Assembly: GCA_038277395.1 (NCBI GenBank)
Contig: CM076191.1
Span: 99,559,588 to 99,623,587 of the forward strand
DNA from: Dryocosmus kuriphilus
Taxonomy: Eukaryota; Arthropoda; Insecta; Hymenoptera; Cynipidae
Direction: 5' to 3'
DNA: 64,000 nucleotides
Every line of letters starts with the position of its first letter. The stretch's first letter is position 1. The notes beneath the pieces were generated by a model, which was not told the origin of the DNA, ran no database searches, and was given only the letters and a program-made list of their open reading frames with translations. Below, one piece after another: positions 33,173 through 45,107 of the stretch. A program made the position numbers and the translations under genes.

Positions 33173-34188
33173 TCATAATTTTCAATGTATTTCTTTATTT
33201 GATTAAAATGTCGCATTTGTTCTTTGCCTCTTTTAAATACTGTAACTGTTTTGGTATCCTTATTTATTTTTCTTATTACCAAAGGTTCTGACCATATATG
33301 TCGTCCCCCATGTTGTTCTTTTATTAGTACTGTTTCTCCTACTTCATAGTTTTCTTCTTTTCCTGTTCTTTGTCTTTGTTGGTTTTCTCCCTTTTTAATT
33401 CTGATTTTTTCTCGTGCATCTCGTAATTGTGCTTTTTTCCTTTCCATTCTTTCCCTTTGAATTGTTTCCTCGTCCTCTTCTTCAAATTTTTTCTCAATAT
33501 ACATTAATTCTTGTGGTGTATACGTTGTACTTGGGTGGTTTGATTCATTATAACTCTTGACTGCTTGTATTTTTTGTGTTGTGTCTCCTTGAAAATTTCT
33601 TGCTATACTTTTAATTGTCCCGATCACCCTCTCTGCTATACCGTTAGTCTCTGGATGATAGGCGGATATTTTTATTGGTTCCACTCCTAATTTATTATAT
33701 AGATCATGAACATTTTTTCCTTGTAAAATAGTTTCATTGTCTGGAATTATTTTCTTAGGTGCTGGTATAGAATATAGGAAGTTTTTTAGTGTTTCGAAGA
33801 ATCCTATTTTTACTAGAGGGAAGACCCAGGTATATCTTGTCAAGCTGTCGATTATTAATAGGTATTCTTTTCCTTCTAGGACGAATTTATCGATTTTAAT
33901 TATTTCAAAGGGCCTTTTCGGGGGTTCTATTAAGACCGCATCAGCTCTAATCCTTCTCTCTTTCTGTTTATATCTGCAAATAGGACAGTTCTTTACATAA
34001 TTCTCGACTTGTTTCCTCATTCCTTTCCAATAGTACTTTTGTTCAATCTTTTGTATCATTTTATCCGTTGCCCAGTGTGAATTTTCGTGTGTGTTGGCTA
34101 TTATGTGCAGCATTCTGTCTTCCTTTCTGATTATCTTAGGCCAAAAGGTTTTTATCTTATATTTCTCTTTTACTCCCGACCATTTCAT
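33169..34188 (-). CDS. pol: Gypsy integrase (C-terminal part of pol)
   Basis: A 339-codon open frame. The zinc-binding HHCC motif is present: H34, H38, C68, C71. The catalytic triad is intact and correctly spaced: D100, D150 and E186 (IPDNE, then NGIAERVIG), 35 residues between the last two. The basic C-terminal region resembles the DNA-binding part of Ty3/Gypsy integrases. The first Met is internal. The true frame continues upstream into 34189-34260 (TEEEYECASKYIYK) before a frameshift, so it is the distal part of a Pol polyprotein, not an independent gene. It would be made only if the upstream frames were continuous. Confidence 0.9.
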   Translation of the reverse strand: MKWSGVKEKYKIKTFWPKIIRKEDRMLHIIANTHENSHWATDKMIQKIEQKYYWKGMRKQVENYVKNCPICRYKQKERRIRADAVLIEPPKRPFEIIKIDKFVLEGKEYLLIIDSLTRYTWVFPLVKIGFFETLKNFLYSIPAPKKIIPDNETILQGKNVHDLYNKLGVEPIKISAYHPETNGIAERVIGTIKSIARNFQGDTTQKIQAVKSYNESNHPSTTYTPQELMYIEKKFEEEDEETIQRERMERKKAQLRDAREKIRIKKGENQQRQRTGKEENYEVGETVLIKEQHGGRHIWSEPLVIRKINKDTKTVTVFKRGKEQMRHFNQIKKYIENYE

Positions 34189-34379
34189 GACTTTATATAT
34201 GTATTTGCTTGCGCACTCGTATTCTTCTTCAGTCGAACAATGCGTTATTTCAATATTGTCTTTGGCTCTTCCGCTTCTTCTTCTGTCCAGAGTATTTGCG
34301 CCAAAGGAATAATGTCTTCCTGGGTTCTGAATAATGCCCCATTGATTTGTAGATCTGACTTGTTGCTTTTAACAAATTG
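34189..34379 (-). pseudogene. pol: Gypsy pol linker between RNase H and integrase (right of the hAT insertion)
   Basis: Coding-like sequence (FVKSNKSDLQINGALFRTQ) runs from the hAT target duplication down to about 34250. There the frame changes (TEEEAEEPKTILK, then stop) relative to the integrase frame. It continues the polyprotein interrupted at 39463, across the hAT insertion. Confidence 0.75.
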
Positions 34380-34698
34380 TGTGGTTGCAGTACCGGATCT
34401 ACGATTTGTTCGAACCGGGCAAAAACTTGACATTGGCGCCCTTTCCCTCCAGCATTTGAGATTAATGATTTTAAAAAACTCACAAAACATTTTTACTGAG
34501 ATTTTTTGTGATCGAAAAATCAAAACCCTGAAATAAATTTACACTCTTTATTAACTATTATTTGCACAAAACTTTTCTTTATATTACATTAATATTATAT
34601 CAATATAAACCAGTGTATAGATAACGCATAAACCAGGCTCAAGGCTGTGCATACACTTTCATTGTTTAGGTCCCAGAATATTTAACAATCTAATCTTT

Positions 34699-37296
34699 CT
34701 ACAGCTTTACACGTCGAGCTTCCTTTTCTGCGAAAGAATCTATTACCTCATCAAAGTTCGTCTCATAGGCAGCTTTATTTTCGATAGCTAGGATCGCGAG
34801 GCCAGATAAACGTTCCTGACTCATTGTTGAACGCAGGTAGGTTTTGATTATTTTCAATTTGCTGAAACTTCGCTCACAGCTTGCAGATGTCGTCGGTAAT
34901 GTGCAGTATATCCTTAAAGCTATACTGATATTAGGGAAAGCTTCTCGCAACTCATGTTTAAGCATATGTTGCAACAGGTTGAATGCACTCATCTTTTCGT
35001 TGATTCCGATTACAAGTGGAGCTTGCTTTTGAAATACAGCGAGTTCCTGGCAGAAATCAACTGCGTTTAAATCTCTAGAATATTTTCGAGATAGATCGGC
35101 TCCTTTTTTTTGCAGGTCTTCATTCGACATATTCACAAATGCGTGGCCATTGAGAAAGGCGAAATTTTCATTCAGGTTCTTCGCGCTTTCTACTCTTGTT
35201 CCTATTTCTGTTAAAATTTTATCAAATACTTCTTTTATATCTTTGGAAAATAGCTGCGTCGGATCTAGTGTTCTTGATTCGTCTTCGCAGCCTTCGTCGT
35301 GTTGCCTTTTCTTTCTGGAAATTCGTTTGCTTTTGAGGGCTGGCACGATATCTAACTTTTCTGATACAGGTGCAGCTTCTCCGATCCAATATTATATTGG
35401 TTTTTCTCTCATTTCTTGCAAGACCTCAATAAGACCTTGCATTAGTGCTACAGAACGCGAAATGATTATGTCCTCTTTCTGTATTTCGACATTATCTCTA
35501 TTAATTTCTCGAAGGATATTCGCCCAGATTGTTAAGTTGAGTATACATTTAAAATCCATTACCGCATGTAGTAGATTACCAGATTCGTACTTAGATTCTG
35601 CGGCAAGAGAGGATTCTTCAATTTCTTCCAGGGCTTTGACAACTTCCGGTAAATTATTTAATAGAGCTGTGACAGCTAGGTGTCTAGCCGACCATCTTGT
35701 CTGACTACTTCCTTTCAAGTTGGTTTTTGTACATTTTTTTCATTATTTCCCACCGTGTCGTAGATCCCACGAAGAAGCAATAAAGCTTTTGTACCAGTCC
35801 AAATAGATCGACTGCTTCTGTACATAATGAAGCTGATTGAACGCCTACAAGATTTAAAGAGTGTGCCAGACATGGTACAAACTCTGCCAACTTGTTCATT
35901 TCCATAACCCTGGCTTGGACTCCTTTATATTTGCCGGCCATATTAGATCCGTTGTCGTAAGATTGTCCACGACATTTTTGCACATCCAGACCATCAACAT
36001 CTAGTTTTTCTAAAATTTTCTGTGTGATATATTCTCCAGTCTCTCCGTCTACTTCTATAAAATCAAAAAAAAAGCTTTCCTTTATTTCACATTCAGTTTC
36101 TGATATTTTTACATATCGAATCACCTGGCTCATTTGTTCTGTGTGAGATACATCTGGAGTACAGTCGAACATGATGGTAAAATAGTTGGCCTCTTTGATC
36201 TCATTGATAATGCTATTACGAACTTTTCTTGCCAGTATGTCGATGATTTCATTTTGTATTGTTTTCGACAAATAGGATACCTGTCCTTTCTTTAGGTGAT
36301 CTAATTGGTACTTTAGAGTAGGATTGTGTTTAGCAAGTAAAGTTATGAAATTAAGTAAATTTCCGTGACTAGGTTGAGGACAATTTGCAGGGAGGTCACT
36401 CAGTGTTTCTTTAGAACCTCGAAAGGAAAGACAGTTTCTGGCGAGATACATGACAGCGTCTATTATTACATGTAGAATCTGTCTCCATTTTTCTTTTTCA
36501 GATTGAATTAATCGCTCAATATCGCGATCAATACCCTGACATGATTTCATTTGCTGTAGACGGGTTTTTTTCCTTTTATAACACATTCCTTATGTGTTTG
36601 TGATGCTTCATGCTCAGCTAATCTTTCTGAGGCCTTTTTCCAATTAATTAGACCTACTGTACGCAAGGCTGATGTAGAAGCGCTGTCATATAGCTTGCAA
36701 GCCATACAGTAAATCGTATTTTTTGTCTTAGAATAAAGAAGCCATGTTCTTTTGATATTTTCGTTATTTGCCATTACTCTGAACCACATTGAATGAGTCA
36801 AATGCCTGTCATTGCGTTCAGTAGACCTAAACTCTATGTTATTTGGATACTTATCATTTAATATCGCAGCTTGGTTGATAAAGAATGACCTTTGTTGATC
36901 TGTCATTTTTTTTGGGTCCGGTCATGTACCTGGGTCCATCAGATCCATAATTTCGCCTTCTTTAAGGCTACCCGACTCTAATAAATCGCTAGATACTAGC
37001 TCGACGTCAGCTTGCTGCTGAATTACAGCCGACGACGAAGACTGTTTACCATCATCTGAGCCTTGGAGCTTCGAGTGTTCATCGATGGTAGTTGAATTAT
37101 CCTGAATATCTAAATTACAAGAATTATTTGAGCCACGTAAAATGGTAGCATCGGGAGTATCAGTGGAGCTTAACGGCGCGCCTGCTTCATGAAGCCAGCT
37201 TCTCATTTTAGAAGCAGATTGATTTGCTTGTTCAATTTTATTCTTAGCTCTTTTTCTGTTTTCAGCCCCGGACAGCTTTTTTCTTAGTGCGCTCAT
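34699..37296 (-). pseudogene. hAT-family transposase (TTF zinc finger / DUF4371 / dimerisation type), decayed
   Basis: Five frame segments read in order as one transposase: 37296-36922, 36906-36547, 36586-35705, 35718-35392, 35346-34699. The N-terminus is polar and low-complexity. A TTF/BED-like finger follows (YCMACKLY with HEASQTH). The catalytic core carries FTIMFDCTPD, a SYDNGSNMAG box and a SQTRW motif. The C-terminal dimerisation domain has TSASCERSFSKLKIIK. It is related to the ZMYM1-like/hAT proteins found in many animals. Damage: an in-frame TGA at 36922-36924, a frameshift near 36550-36586 by a T7 run, another near 35705-35718 by a T7 run, and an in-frame TAA at about 35392. No functional protein is expected unless some indels are assembly errors. 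Confidence 0.9.
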
Positions 37297-37808
37297 TATT
37301 TTATCTGTACTACCTAAAAAAGAGAAATAATTACATTTTAACGATGACGTATATATATTTTTTTAAATTAATGTCAAACCTACATTTGTTTACTTTATAT
37401 AGCCTTTTGCGTGTGGCGTTATCTCCAAAGACATTAATAAAAGAATGAAAAAGAATACATAAAAAATTTTAATGAAAAAGTGTTTTCTATAGGTCTTTAT
37501 CAAAAAAATGTATGTCTATATATTTTTTTATAGGTGTTAGTAAAAAAAATTTTAATTCTATCTATTTTTTCATATCGGATTGTAGCTAAATTCATTTTTT
37601 ATTTTATTGAATATGTGATTTACATCTTGTGATAACCCTGTTGTGAACAAGCGTCATGAAAATTTGCTCTCTGTGGAGAATCTTTCTCTTTCTGTCAACT
37701 GCGAATAAAAAAGAAACGTTCCCCTCGATGAGCAACTTCCCCCCCCCCCCCCCCTCTCTGACGCACTATGACGCTGTTTCGCCACAGGGTTAGTGGTCCA
37801 TTTCTATA

Positions 37809-38806
37809 CACTCTAAACGCTACTCGACTAACACAAAAACGTTTTAAAAACGTTTCAGAAACGTTTTTTGAAAAACCATAAAACATTCTGAAATTAAGGT
37901 TAAAAAAGCGTTTTAAAAACGTTTTTAAAACGTAAGATATGTCCGCATATTGTTCTGTACTTGAGAGTCATTTTTAGATTTTAAGTACCCGCAGTATACT
38001 ATATTATATATAGATTCATATTATAAATTTGTATTGTTTACTTTCCAATACATACTCCCTTCCTTTCTCAACCATATAATTTTTCTATTCATAGGTAATA
38101 TAGCGAAGCTGGAAACGAGAGAAGTTACGCTTACCCCGAAAGGGAAATGGCTTAATGGTATAATAATAATAATAATACTCTCAAGTACAGAAAAATATGC
38201 GGACATATCTCACGTTTTAGAAACGTTTTTAAAACGCTTTTTCAACCTTAATTTCAGAACGTTTTATGGTTTTCCAAAAAACGTTTCTGAAACGTTTTTA
38301 AAACGTTTTGTGTTATTCGGGTAATTTACAAAAATGTCCAGTCTAAAATACAATTATTGAGATACGTAAGTTTGAAATATAGAAATATTTGTATTTGTAT
38401 ATCTTAAACTACAAATCTTCAAACTTGTATATTGCAATACTAAAATATTGATTTCTGTATTTTTGAATTTACAAAATCTTGATATTCGTCAGTTTGAAAC
38501 TTCCAAATTAATTCGGTTTGAATTCTAACCTCGAAAAACCAGAGTTTGTGAGTTTGTAACCAACTGACAAACTCTGATTTTTCGAGGTTAAAATTCATAC
38601 AAAATTAATTTGAAAGTTTGAAACTTACGAATATCAAGATTTTGTAAATTCAAAAATACATAAATTAATATTTTAATATTGCAATATACAAGTTCGAAGA
38701 TTTGTAGTTAAGGATCTACAAATACAAATATTTGCATATTTAAAACTTACGTATCTCAATAATTGTATTGCAGACTGGACATTTTTGTAAATTAGCGTTT
38801 AGAGTG
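37809..38806. mobile_element. Palindromic MITE (outer), TA-flanked
   Basis: The ends CACTCTAAACGC...GCGTTTAGAGTG are flanked by TA (37807-37808 and 38807-38808). Without the inner insertion it is a roughly 500 bp near-perfect palindrome. The arm at 38324 onward ('atttacaaaaatgtccagtc') mirrors 38770-38792, with the centre near 38560. The TA duplication suggests Tc1/mariner-type mobilisation. No ORF. Confidence 0.8.
37823..38321. mobile_element. Palindromic MITE (inner), inserted in the outer MITE
   Basis: The ends CTCGACTAACAC / CCCGAATAACAC are flanked by TA (37821-37822 and 38322-38323), splitting the left arm of the outer MITE 12 bp from its tip. The arms of roughly 145 bp contain repeated AAAACGTTT motifs; the centre is about 37970-38175. 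This is the innermost level of the nest. Confidence 0.8.
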
Positions 38807-38808
38807 TA

Positions 38809-39435
38809 TGTAAAAAATTTGTGGAAAATCTTTGTTTATTAAAAGTTAACAAATATTTACTGACACTCAGATAATATTTATTCGCATGAATTTATTCTCT
38901 CTTCAGCATGATCCTAAAATCGCTCATATATATTTATAAGCCATAACCTATTATGACCATTTAAATCTTGTTTGTAAAAAGTCAATTTGAAATTGTAGTG
39001 TAGGAAATAATAAATTTGACGTTTTAGTAAATTATATAATATAATATGTATGTATTCTTCCTTACCTGTTAATAGTTTGCTTGCAATTACAATAATAATT
39101 ACAATAGCATTGATGCCTTGCAAACCTAATCAGCCAGTAGCCACATACAAAGCGATCACCGCTCGATGTTCGGCCGTTCGGGTTTATTCGTCTCCGCTCG
39201 TGCATTTTCTACATGCGCAGAGGATTCCCCTGGCTGAGACATACACACACTGTCCGCGCGTTCAAAAATCAACTTAGGATGCGTTCACAAATCATCTTAG
39301 GCTGCGTTTCAAAATCAAATGAAATATCGATACTACGACGCGCCCTGGATAATAGGCGCGTTAATAAAACATTTTTTTTAACATATGAATTTTGCGCCCC
39401 CTTAATTAGCCGCCCGGGGCAGGCACCACGGATTG
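38809..39435. other. hAT 5' region without a gene
   Basis: It lies upstream of the transposase in element orientation. It contains a less AT-rich patch (39120-39260) that might hold the hAT promoter, but I can point to no specific element. Small frames here lack domains. Confidence 0.4.
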
Positions 39436-39470
39436 CCCCCCCCCCCCCCAGATCCAGGGCTGTGTGGTTG

Positions 39471-39559
39471 GTATGACCTGACTCCTAATTTTTGTTTGGA
39501 GTTCGGTATTATCTAATTCGGTGATTTTTAGTTGTTGTTCTTTGTTAAATTGTTTTATG
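39471..39559 (-). pseudogene. pol: Gypsy pol fragment between the hAT and pogo insertions
   Basis: About 30 codons of Pol linker (FNKEQQLKITELDNTEL) in the frame expected after the RNase H part at 42418 and before 34379. It is bounded by the pogo TA duplication on one side and the hAT 8 bp duplication on the other. The continuity on both sides confirms both insertion points. Confidence 0.8.
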
Positions 39560-39561
39560 TA

Positions 39562-42415
39562 GGGGAAAGTAGGGTAAGATGGGACGGTGGGTAAGATGGG
39601 ACCCTGTATGTTTAAGTAGGAAAACATGCTGCCATCTATGTTATATTTTAGTACTCAGTTGGTATTGTCATTTTAAAGAAAATTTAGTCACATTCACATG
39701 TATTTGCATTTTCCATAATTTTTCCGAATCGTTGAAAGTTTTTCGCTCTCCAGTCGTCGACTTTTTTGGCGTAAACATCAGCCTGGCATTTCGTGTTCTT
39801 CGTGAATATAAAAAAAGTAAGTACCTAGTCTTTTTCCGTAATCCCTTAGACACAATAATTGCGTACAATGTCAATGTTAGGTTATGTCATTATCGAATTA
39901 TTGATTGTTAAGTAAAAACAGTCGCCGTCGGGTAAGATGGGACGCGTGAACGTCGGGTAAGATGGTACTCTCGGTCACGCGTTCTAATTCGTTGTTTCGC
40001 TTGTTAATTGATAATTATTTTAATTCTGTACTTGTATTGGGAACCATCTCGTTAATTTGTGTGAAAATAAATAAATAAATGAATAAATAAATAAATAAAT
40101 GATGTCATAATCGGTATTTAATTGTAAAATTGATCAAAGTTTACAAATTTGTGAAATGAACAAAGATTTTTATATTCGAATATTCGCGAAAAAATTGTCG
40201 AGTTTTGTAAACTTTTCATAGAGTTTTAACGTTTTTTTTTTACAGATAAAATACCATGCCACGAACACGAGCTAAGACATCACAGAAGCAAAGTTGGTCT
40301 GAGCGTGATATGGAAGATGCGTTAAAAGTGATGCTCGAAGGAGAAATGGGATGCGAAAAGCATCAGCGAAATTCAACGTTCCGAAGAGCACATTGCATCG
40401 TCATTTCATCAAAATCCGGAATGGACAAAGCCTGGAAATTGCTGCATCAAAACGAACAGGATCTCGCGTATGTGTTTTCACTAAAGAACAAGAACTTGAA
40501 ATGGTGAAGCACATCTTGACTCTCGAAGAACGTTTTTTTTGGTGTGACTCTGACTGAATTAAGGGAGTTTGCATTCAACTTAGCTGAATCAAATAAAATT
40601 CCCCACCCATTCAACGCGAAAAGAAAGCTTGCTGGAAAAGATTGGCTCTATGGTTTCTTCGATAGGCACCCAGAGTTATCGTTAAGAGGCCCCGAAAAAA
40701 CGTCATTGGCACGAGCAAAGGGTTTTAATCGAGATGCACTAAATAAATTTTTCGATTTGTTGCAAGCCCTCCTCGAGCAACATTCGTTCCGTACCGAAAA
40801 TATCTACAACGTTGATGAAACAGGTATCACAACTGTACCAAATAAGCCGTCAAAAGTTATCGCCCGTCGTGGAAAAAAACAAGTCGGGGCCCTGTCCTCC
40901 GCAGAAAGGGGCGTACTCGTCACCGTCGAAATATGTATGAATGCTGCCGGGAGATTTATGCCACCGATGTTCATTTTTCCCAGGAAAACTCCCGCTCCTG
41001 AAATGCTCGACGACGCACCCGTTGGATCGTTTGCTGCTTACCATGAAAGTGGATGGATTCAAAAAAAGACAGTTTTGTTCGCTGGTTCAAAAAATTCATT
41101 GAATTCTCCAATCCCACGAAAGATAACCCTGTACTACTACTTCTAGACGGACATGCTTCACACACGAAAAATTTCGAACTTCTCGAGTTAGCTGTGCAGA
41201 ATCACGTGCACTTACTCTGCTTCCCTCCACATTGCACTCATCGATTGCAGCCGTGCGATGTCGCTTTCATGTTCCCATTGAGCGCTTATTATGAACAAGA
41301 AGTGAGAAGTTGGCTCATATCACATCCAGGGCGATATGTGAAGATCAATCAAGTTCCCAAGTTGTTTAATACAGCGTTTATGAAAGCAGCGACTATGCAA
41401 ACAGCGATTCATGGTTTTGCGAAATCAGGCATTTTTCCTTTTAATAGAAATGCCTTTTCCGACGTCGACATCGCACCTTCGGAAACAACTGAAAGATCTC
41501 TGAGCGACGATATAAGACAGAATGAAAACTCGACAGTGGCCATGAACATCCAACGTCCCATGTCGTCGGCAAGCGATCACCCCAGATCGTCGTCTGCAGC
41601 GAGCAATTATTCTAGACGATCATCCCTCGCGAGCGAAGATCCTCTGGCATTTTCGGACATTGAATCTGGAATCGTAGAGCAGAGCGCTTTTCGAATCTCT
41701 CCGAAAATTTTGCGGCCTCTTCCACAGGAAGAAAACAGACCTACGCAAAAAAGAAGTTCTCGTCGTGGAAAGACTGCAATCCTCACATCCTCAACTTACA
41801 TTCAAGAAGTACGTGAACAAGAAGAGATAAAGAAAGTGGCAGAATTGAGAAATAAGGAAAGAGCCGAAAAGAAGCACGAAAATACGGCAAAGGGTGCAAA
41901 ACTGAAGAGACAAGCGAGAAAAAGTGCACCAAAAGATAAGAAAAAAACGTTAAAAAAATAAAAAACAACAAACATGTACGTTTTAATAGAATGTAAAGAA
42001 TAAACTTTCTGAATTTTGCAAATCAAGTGAATTTTTTCTCACTTCACAATATCGGTCCATTTAAACCACAAAAAATTGTTTAAATATACTCGGATTTATA
42101 TATATTGTTGCAAGAGACATAATATTCTTCCCGAAAAATCAGCTGACGATTCATTTTTGCTTTATAATACAGTTTACATAGGTCAAATAACAAGCGTCCC
42201 ATCTTACCCGACGATTTTTTGATACCTCCAAAAATGACACTTTTTTAAAATTAGTAAAAACCACATAAAATTTTTTGTGATCATCATCGTTTTTCATATA
42301 TTGTTACTAGAGGCTTTAGACTTCCCGAAAAAACCAGCCGAGGCTTTGTTGTTCGGATTATTGTATAATTTACAGGGATCAGAATCCAGCCGTCCCATCT
42401 TACCCTACTTTCCCC
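39562..42415 (+). mobile_element. pogo/Tigger-type transposon inserted in gypsy pol
   Basis: It is flanked by TA (39560-39561 and 42416-42417). The TIR is GGGGAAAGTAGGGTAAGATG and on to GGGAC, perfect for about 24 bp. The motif GGGTAAGATGGGAC recurs inside both ends (about 39571, 39590, 39931 and 39957 at the left; about 42196 and 42392 at the right, inverted), which could serve as transposase-binding sites. It carries a broken DDE_1 transposase on the plus strand. Confidence 0.93.
40256..41961 (+). pseudogene. pogo-type DDE transposase, frameshifted
   Basis: Four frame segments read in order: 40256-about 40350, 40351-40540, 40544-about 41060, 41053-41961. The N-terminus looks like the CENP-B/pogo helix-turn-helix (KASAKFNVPKSTLHRHF), followed by a second DNA-binding part (FAFNLAESNKIPHPF, KAGKDW-like). 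The catalytic motifs are NVDETGI, LLLDGHASH and LQPCDVAF, giving DDD with about 30 residues between the last two, as in pogo. The C-terminus is a Ser-rich then Lys/Glu-rich tail. Frame changes occur near 40350, at a T8 run (about 40531-40538) and at an A7 run (about 41061-41067). Each catalytic residue is present, so the protein is inactivated by indels rather than by active-site mutation. Confidence 0.9.
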
Positions 42416-43866
42416 TACTCCATATCATTTGTAATATAATTTCTCTCTGAGTTGATTCTCTTTTTGATTTCTCTGTCGGACATTTCCTTCAGTACAATTC
42501 TTGTGTAAGCATTTGCTCGTATTTTTTGTATTATTAAGTTTTCGTCTTCTATTTCTTCTATTAGTTCCTCTGTATGGACTCTTTCCTCGAGGGGTGTTTC
42601 TGAATCCGGGGGGCTGCCTATTAATTCTTCAGTTATTGGTGTTTGAATATTAATTTCCTCCAATATTTCATCTAATTGTCTTGATGTTTCTGGTTTCATG
42701 GGATATTCTAGGTGAATTTCTTCACTATCTTCCTTTTCTTGATTCGTCCCAGGTGTAGGTTCGATGGGGAATGCCCGACCTAATGCGTCGGCATTTGCGT
42801 TCCTTTTTCCTTTTTTATATAACACTTCTATGTTGTAGTCGCTTAATTTCTGGGTAAGTCTGAACAAACGATTTGACATATTATCATGTTTTGCAGTGAG
42901 TAGCCCGTTAATAGGTTGGTGATCAGTATATATTTTAAACTTTCTTCCATATAGTAGATGTCGGTATTGCTTAATTCCCCATGCTATTGCGGCTAGTTCT
43001 TTCTCCGTTGTAGAATAGTTTTTCTCAGCTTTTGCCAAGCCTCTACTGGCATATGATATTGGATGTTCTTTTCCGTCGTCGTCCAGTTGGCTTAATATTA
43101 CACCAAAACCTTCGTTTGACGCATCTGTATTCAGGATGAATTCCTTGCTGTTATTTGGATGTTTTAAAACGGGGTATGTGGTCAGCGCTTTCTTACGTCT
43201 CTGAAATGCCTCTTCACACTTATTGTTCCATTCAAATGGGATGTTTTTACTTTTTAATCTATTTATTGGGGCTGCAATCTTTGCAAAGTTATTAAAAAAT
43301 TTTCTGTAGTATGAAGAGAGTCCCATGAATCTCTCGACATCTTTTGCGTTCTTAGGTCTTGGGTATTCTAGTACTTTTTCTACGTTTTTCTTTAAGGGCT
43401 TAATACCATCTGGTTCAACGGAGTGTCCAAGATATTCCAGTTCTTTTTGCATGTAGCTGCATTTGTCAGGTTGTAATATAAGTTTAGTTTCTCTTAAGCG
43501 TTCGAATACGGTCCTTAAGTTCCTTAAATGTTCTTTTTCTGATGAGCCAAGAACGATTAGGTCATCGAGGTAAATAAAACAGATTTTGCCAATTAGTCCT
43601 TTTAACTTAAAATTGACCATACGTTGATAGGTAGCTGGGCTGTTAATCAATCCCATTGGCATTCTTAGCCACTCCCAATGACCTTTATGGGTCGAGAAGG
43701 CTGTTTTCTCTATGTCTTTCTCGTCCATTAATACCTGGTAGAAACCGTTGGCCATATCTAAGCATGACATATACTTGGCTTTTCCTAATAAGCATAAAAT
43801 CTCTTCAATGGAGGGTAATGGGTGGTTATCCTGAACTGTTTGTTCGTTTAACTTTCGAAAGTCCAT
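42415..43866 (-). pseudogene. pol: Gypsy reverse transcriptase and RNase H, split from protease and integrase
   Basis: A 483-codon frame with RT motifs CLDMANGFYQ, LRMPMGLINSPATYQ and the catalytic YLDD (residues 99-102). The Ty3/Gypsy RNase H follows: TDAS at 247-250, E290 in TTEKELAA, D315 in YTDHQ, then a Lys/Glu-rich linker. All catalytic residues seen are intact. The frame begins after a one-base deletion in an A-run near 43885, which detaches it from the protease frame. It is cut at 42417 by the pogo insertion; the stop is supplied by the transposon's own terminal bases. Confidence 0.92.
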
Positions 43867-43898
43867 GACAAGTCTCCATTTTTGTTTTCCGCTTGCAT

Positions 43899-45107
43899 CT
43901 AGTTTCTTTTTACCATCCAGACGTTCGCCTGATAGGGAGAGAAAGATGGTCTTATTAAACCTTTTCTTTCATATTCATCGATTTGCCTCTCTATCTCCGG
44001 CTGGAGTGATATAGGGTGTTTATAAATTGGTACACTGATAGGTTTCTCGGTTTTCAATTTTATTTTATGTCTTGCGTCAGTCACGGTTGGCATATTATCA
44101 CCCTCTAAGTAAAATATGTCATTGTATTCTATTATTAAATTTTTTAATTCCTCTTTCACGGGGTTCAGAAGTTCTTCTATTCTTTCTTTGTTTTTCCTGT
44201 CAATTAAATGAATAGAAGTTATTCCTCCTTTTTCGTACCAATTTCTGAATAGTTCTTTCCTTGTTTCATTTTTTATTCTGTTGTCGAGTATTTTTTGAAA
44301 TAAAGTTTTTTTTTGCGGTTTAACTTTTTTTGTTTCTTTAAACAGGGTTATGTTGATACTGTTCCTCTTGATTGCTTTGTCTATTTGATCCCCATTATAA
44401 TTTCTTGCTAGTATTTTTGTTGGTATTTTCGCGTCACTATGATAAATGCCAGGTAATATATCGTCTCCATCGATGATGAAATCTCCTTGACGGAGTTCCC
44501 ATTGTGTCAAGGTAGTCGTTGGCTTGATGTGAAATACCACTGAGTCATGGTTATTATATAGAGGAATTCCGACATTAGGTAAGTGTAGAGTGTTTTTTAT
44601 GAAGTTAATTTTTGCTTGATGGTGAGTTAACCAATCCCTTCCTATTATGCCATCGTAATCTGTTGGGAAATTTTCCTTGACCGCATAAAATTTGTGTCTA
44701 TTATTTTCCGAGGACAGAGTACATTCTCCTAGTATTGTGTGAACGCCATTTACTATTTCAAAACAGGGTCTTTTTTCAACTGGGATTTTAATTGGATTAC
44801 ATTCATTTTTTATTAAGCAACTCGTCTTAATAAAGGAGCTGGGACTTCCTGTGTCTACCAGTAATCCTCGTTTAATTCGGTATCCTCGTAATTTAGGTCG
44901 GATGAATTGATGTCCGTCTCGTTTGTTGTTTGAGAGGAATATTCGTTCTGTTCGTTGTCCGATATCTTCTTCATATCCTTTAGTTCCTCTACCGGGTATG
45001 TTCGCGGTGGATCTTTGTTCTGTGGCCCTCGTTTCTGAAAATTTTCCCGATTTCTTTTTGTAAAGCATTGGCTCTCTGTATGCCCGACTTTTTTGCAGAA
45101 ATTGCAT
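43899..45107 (-). pseudogene. pol: Gypsy protease and N-terminal RT region of pol
   Basis: A 402-codon frame overlapping gag by about 250 bp in another frame, the usual gag-pol frameshift layout. The aspartic protease active site is LLVDTGS (DTG at 85-87) with a supporting GIIGRDWL. The final part is the RT entry region (PISLQPEIERQIDEYERKG). It stops at 43899 by a frameshift where the A-run is one base too short compared with the continuing RT frame. The first Met shown is internal; expression would depend on ribosomal frameshifting from gag. Confidence 0.88.

Larger units (their letters stand above)
34388..39462 (-). mobile_element. hAT transposon inserted in gypsy pol
   Basis: It is flanked by an 8 bp target duplication TGTGGTTG (34380-34387 and 39463-39470), the hAT hallmark. 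The short imperfect TIRs are CAGTACCGGATCT at the left and, read inward from the right, CAGCCCTGGATCT; hAT ends typically start CAG. A G/C tract (C14 at 39436-39449) lies just inside the right TIR. It encodes a broken transposase on the minus strand (34699-37296). The roughly 2 kb upstream of the transposase contains two nested MITEs (37809-38806). Confidence 0.93.
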
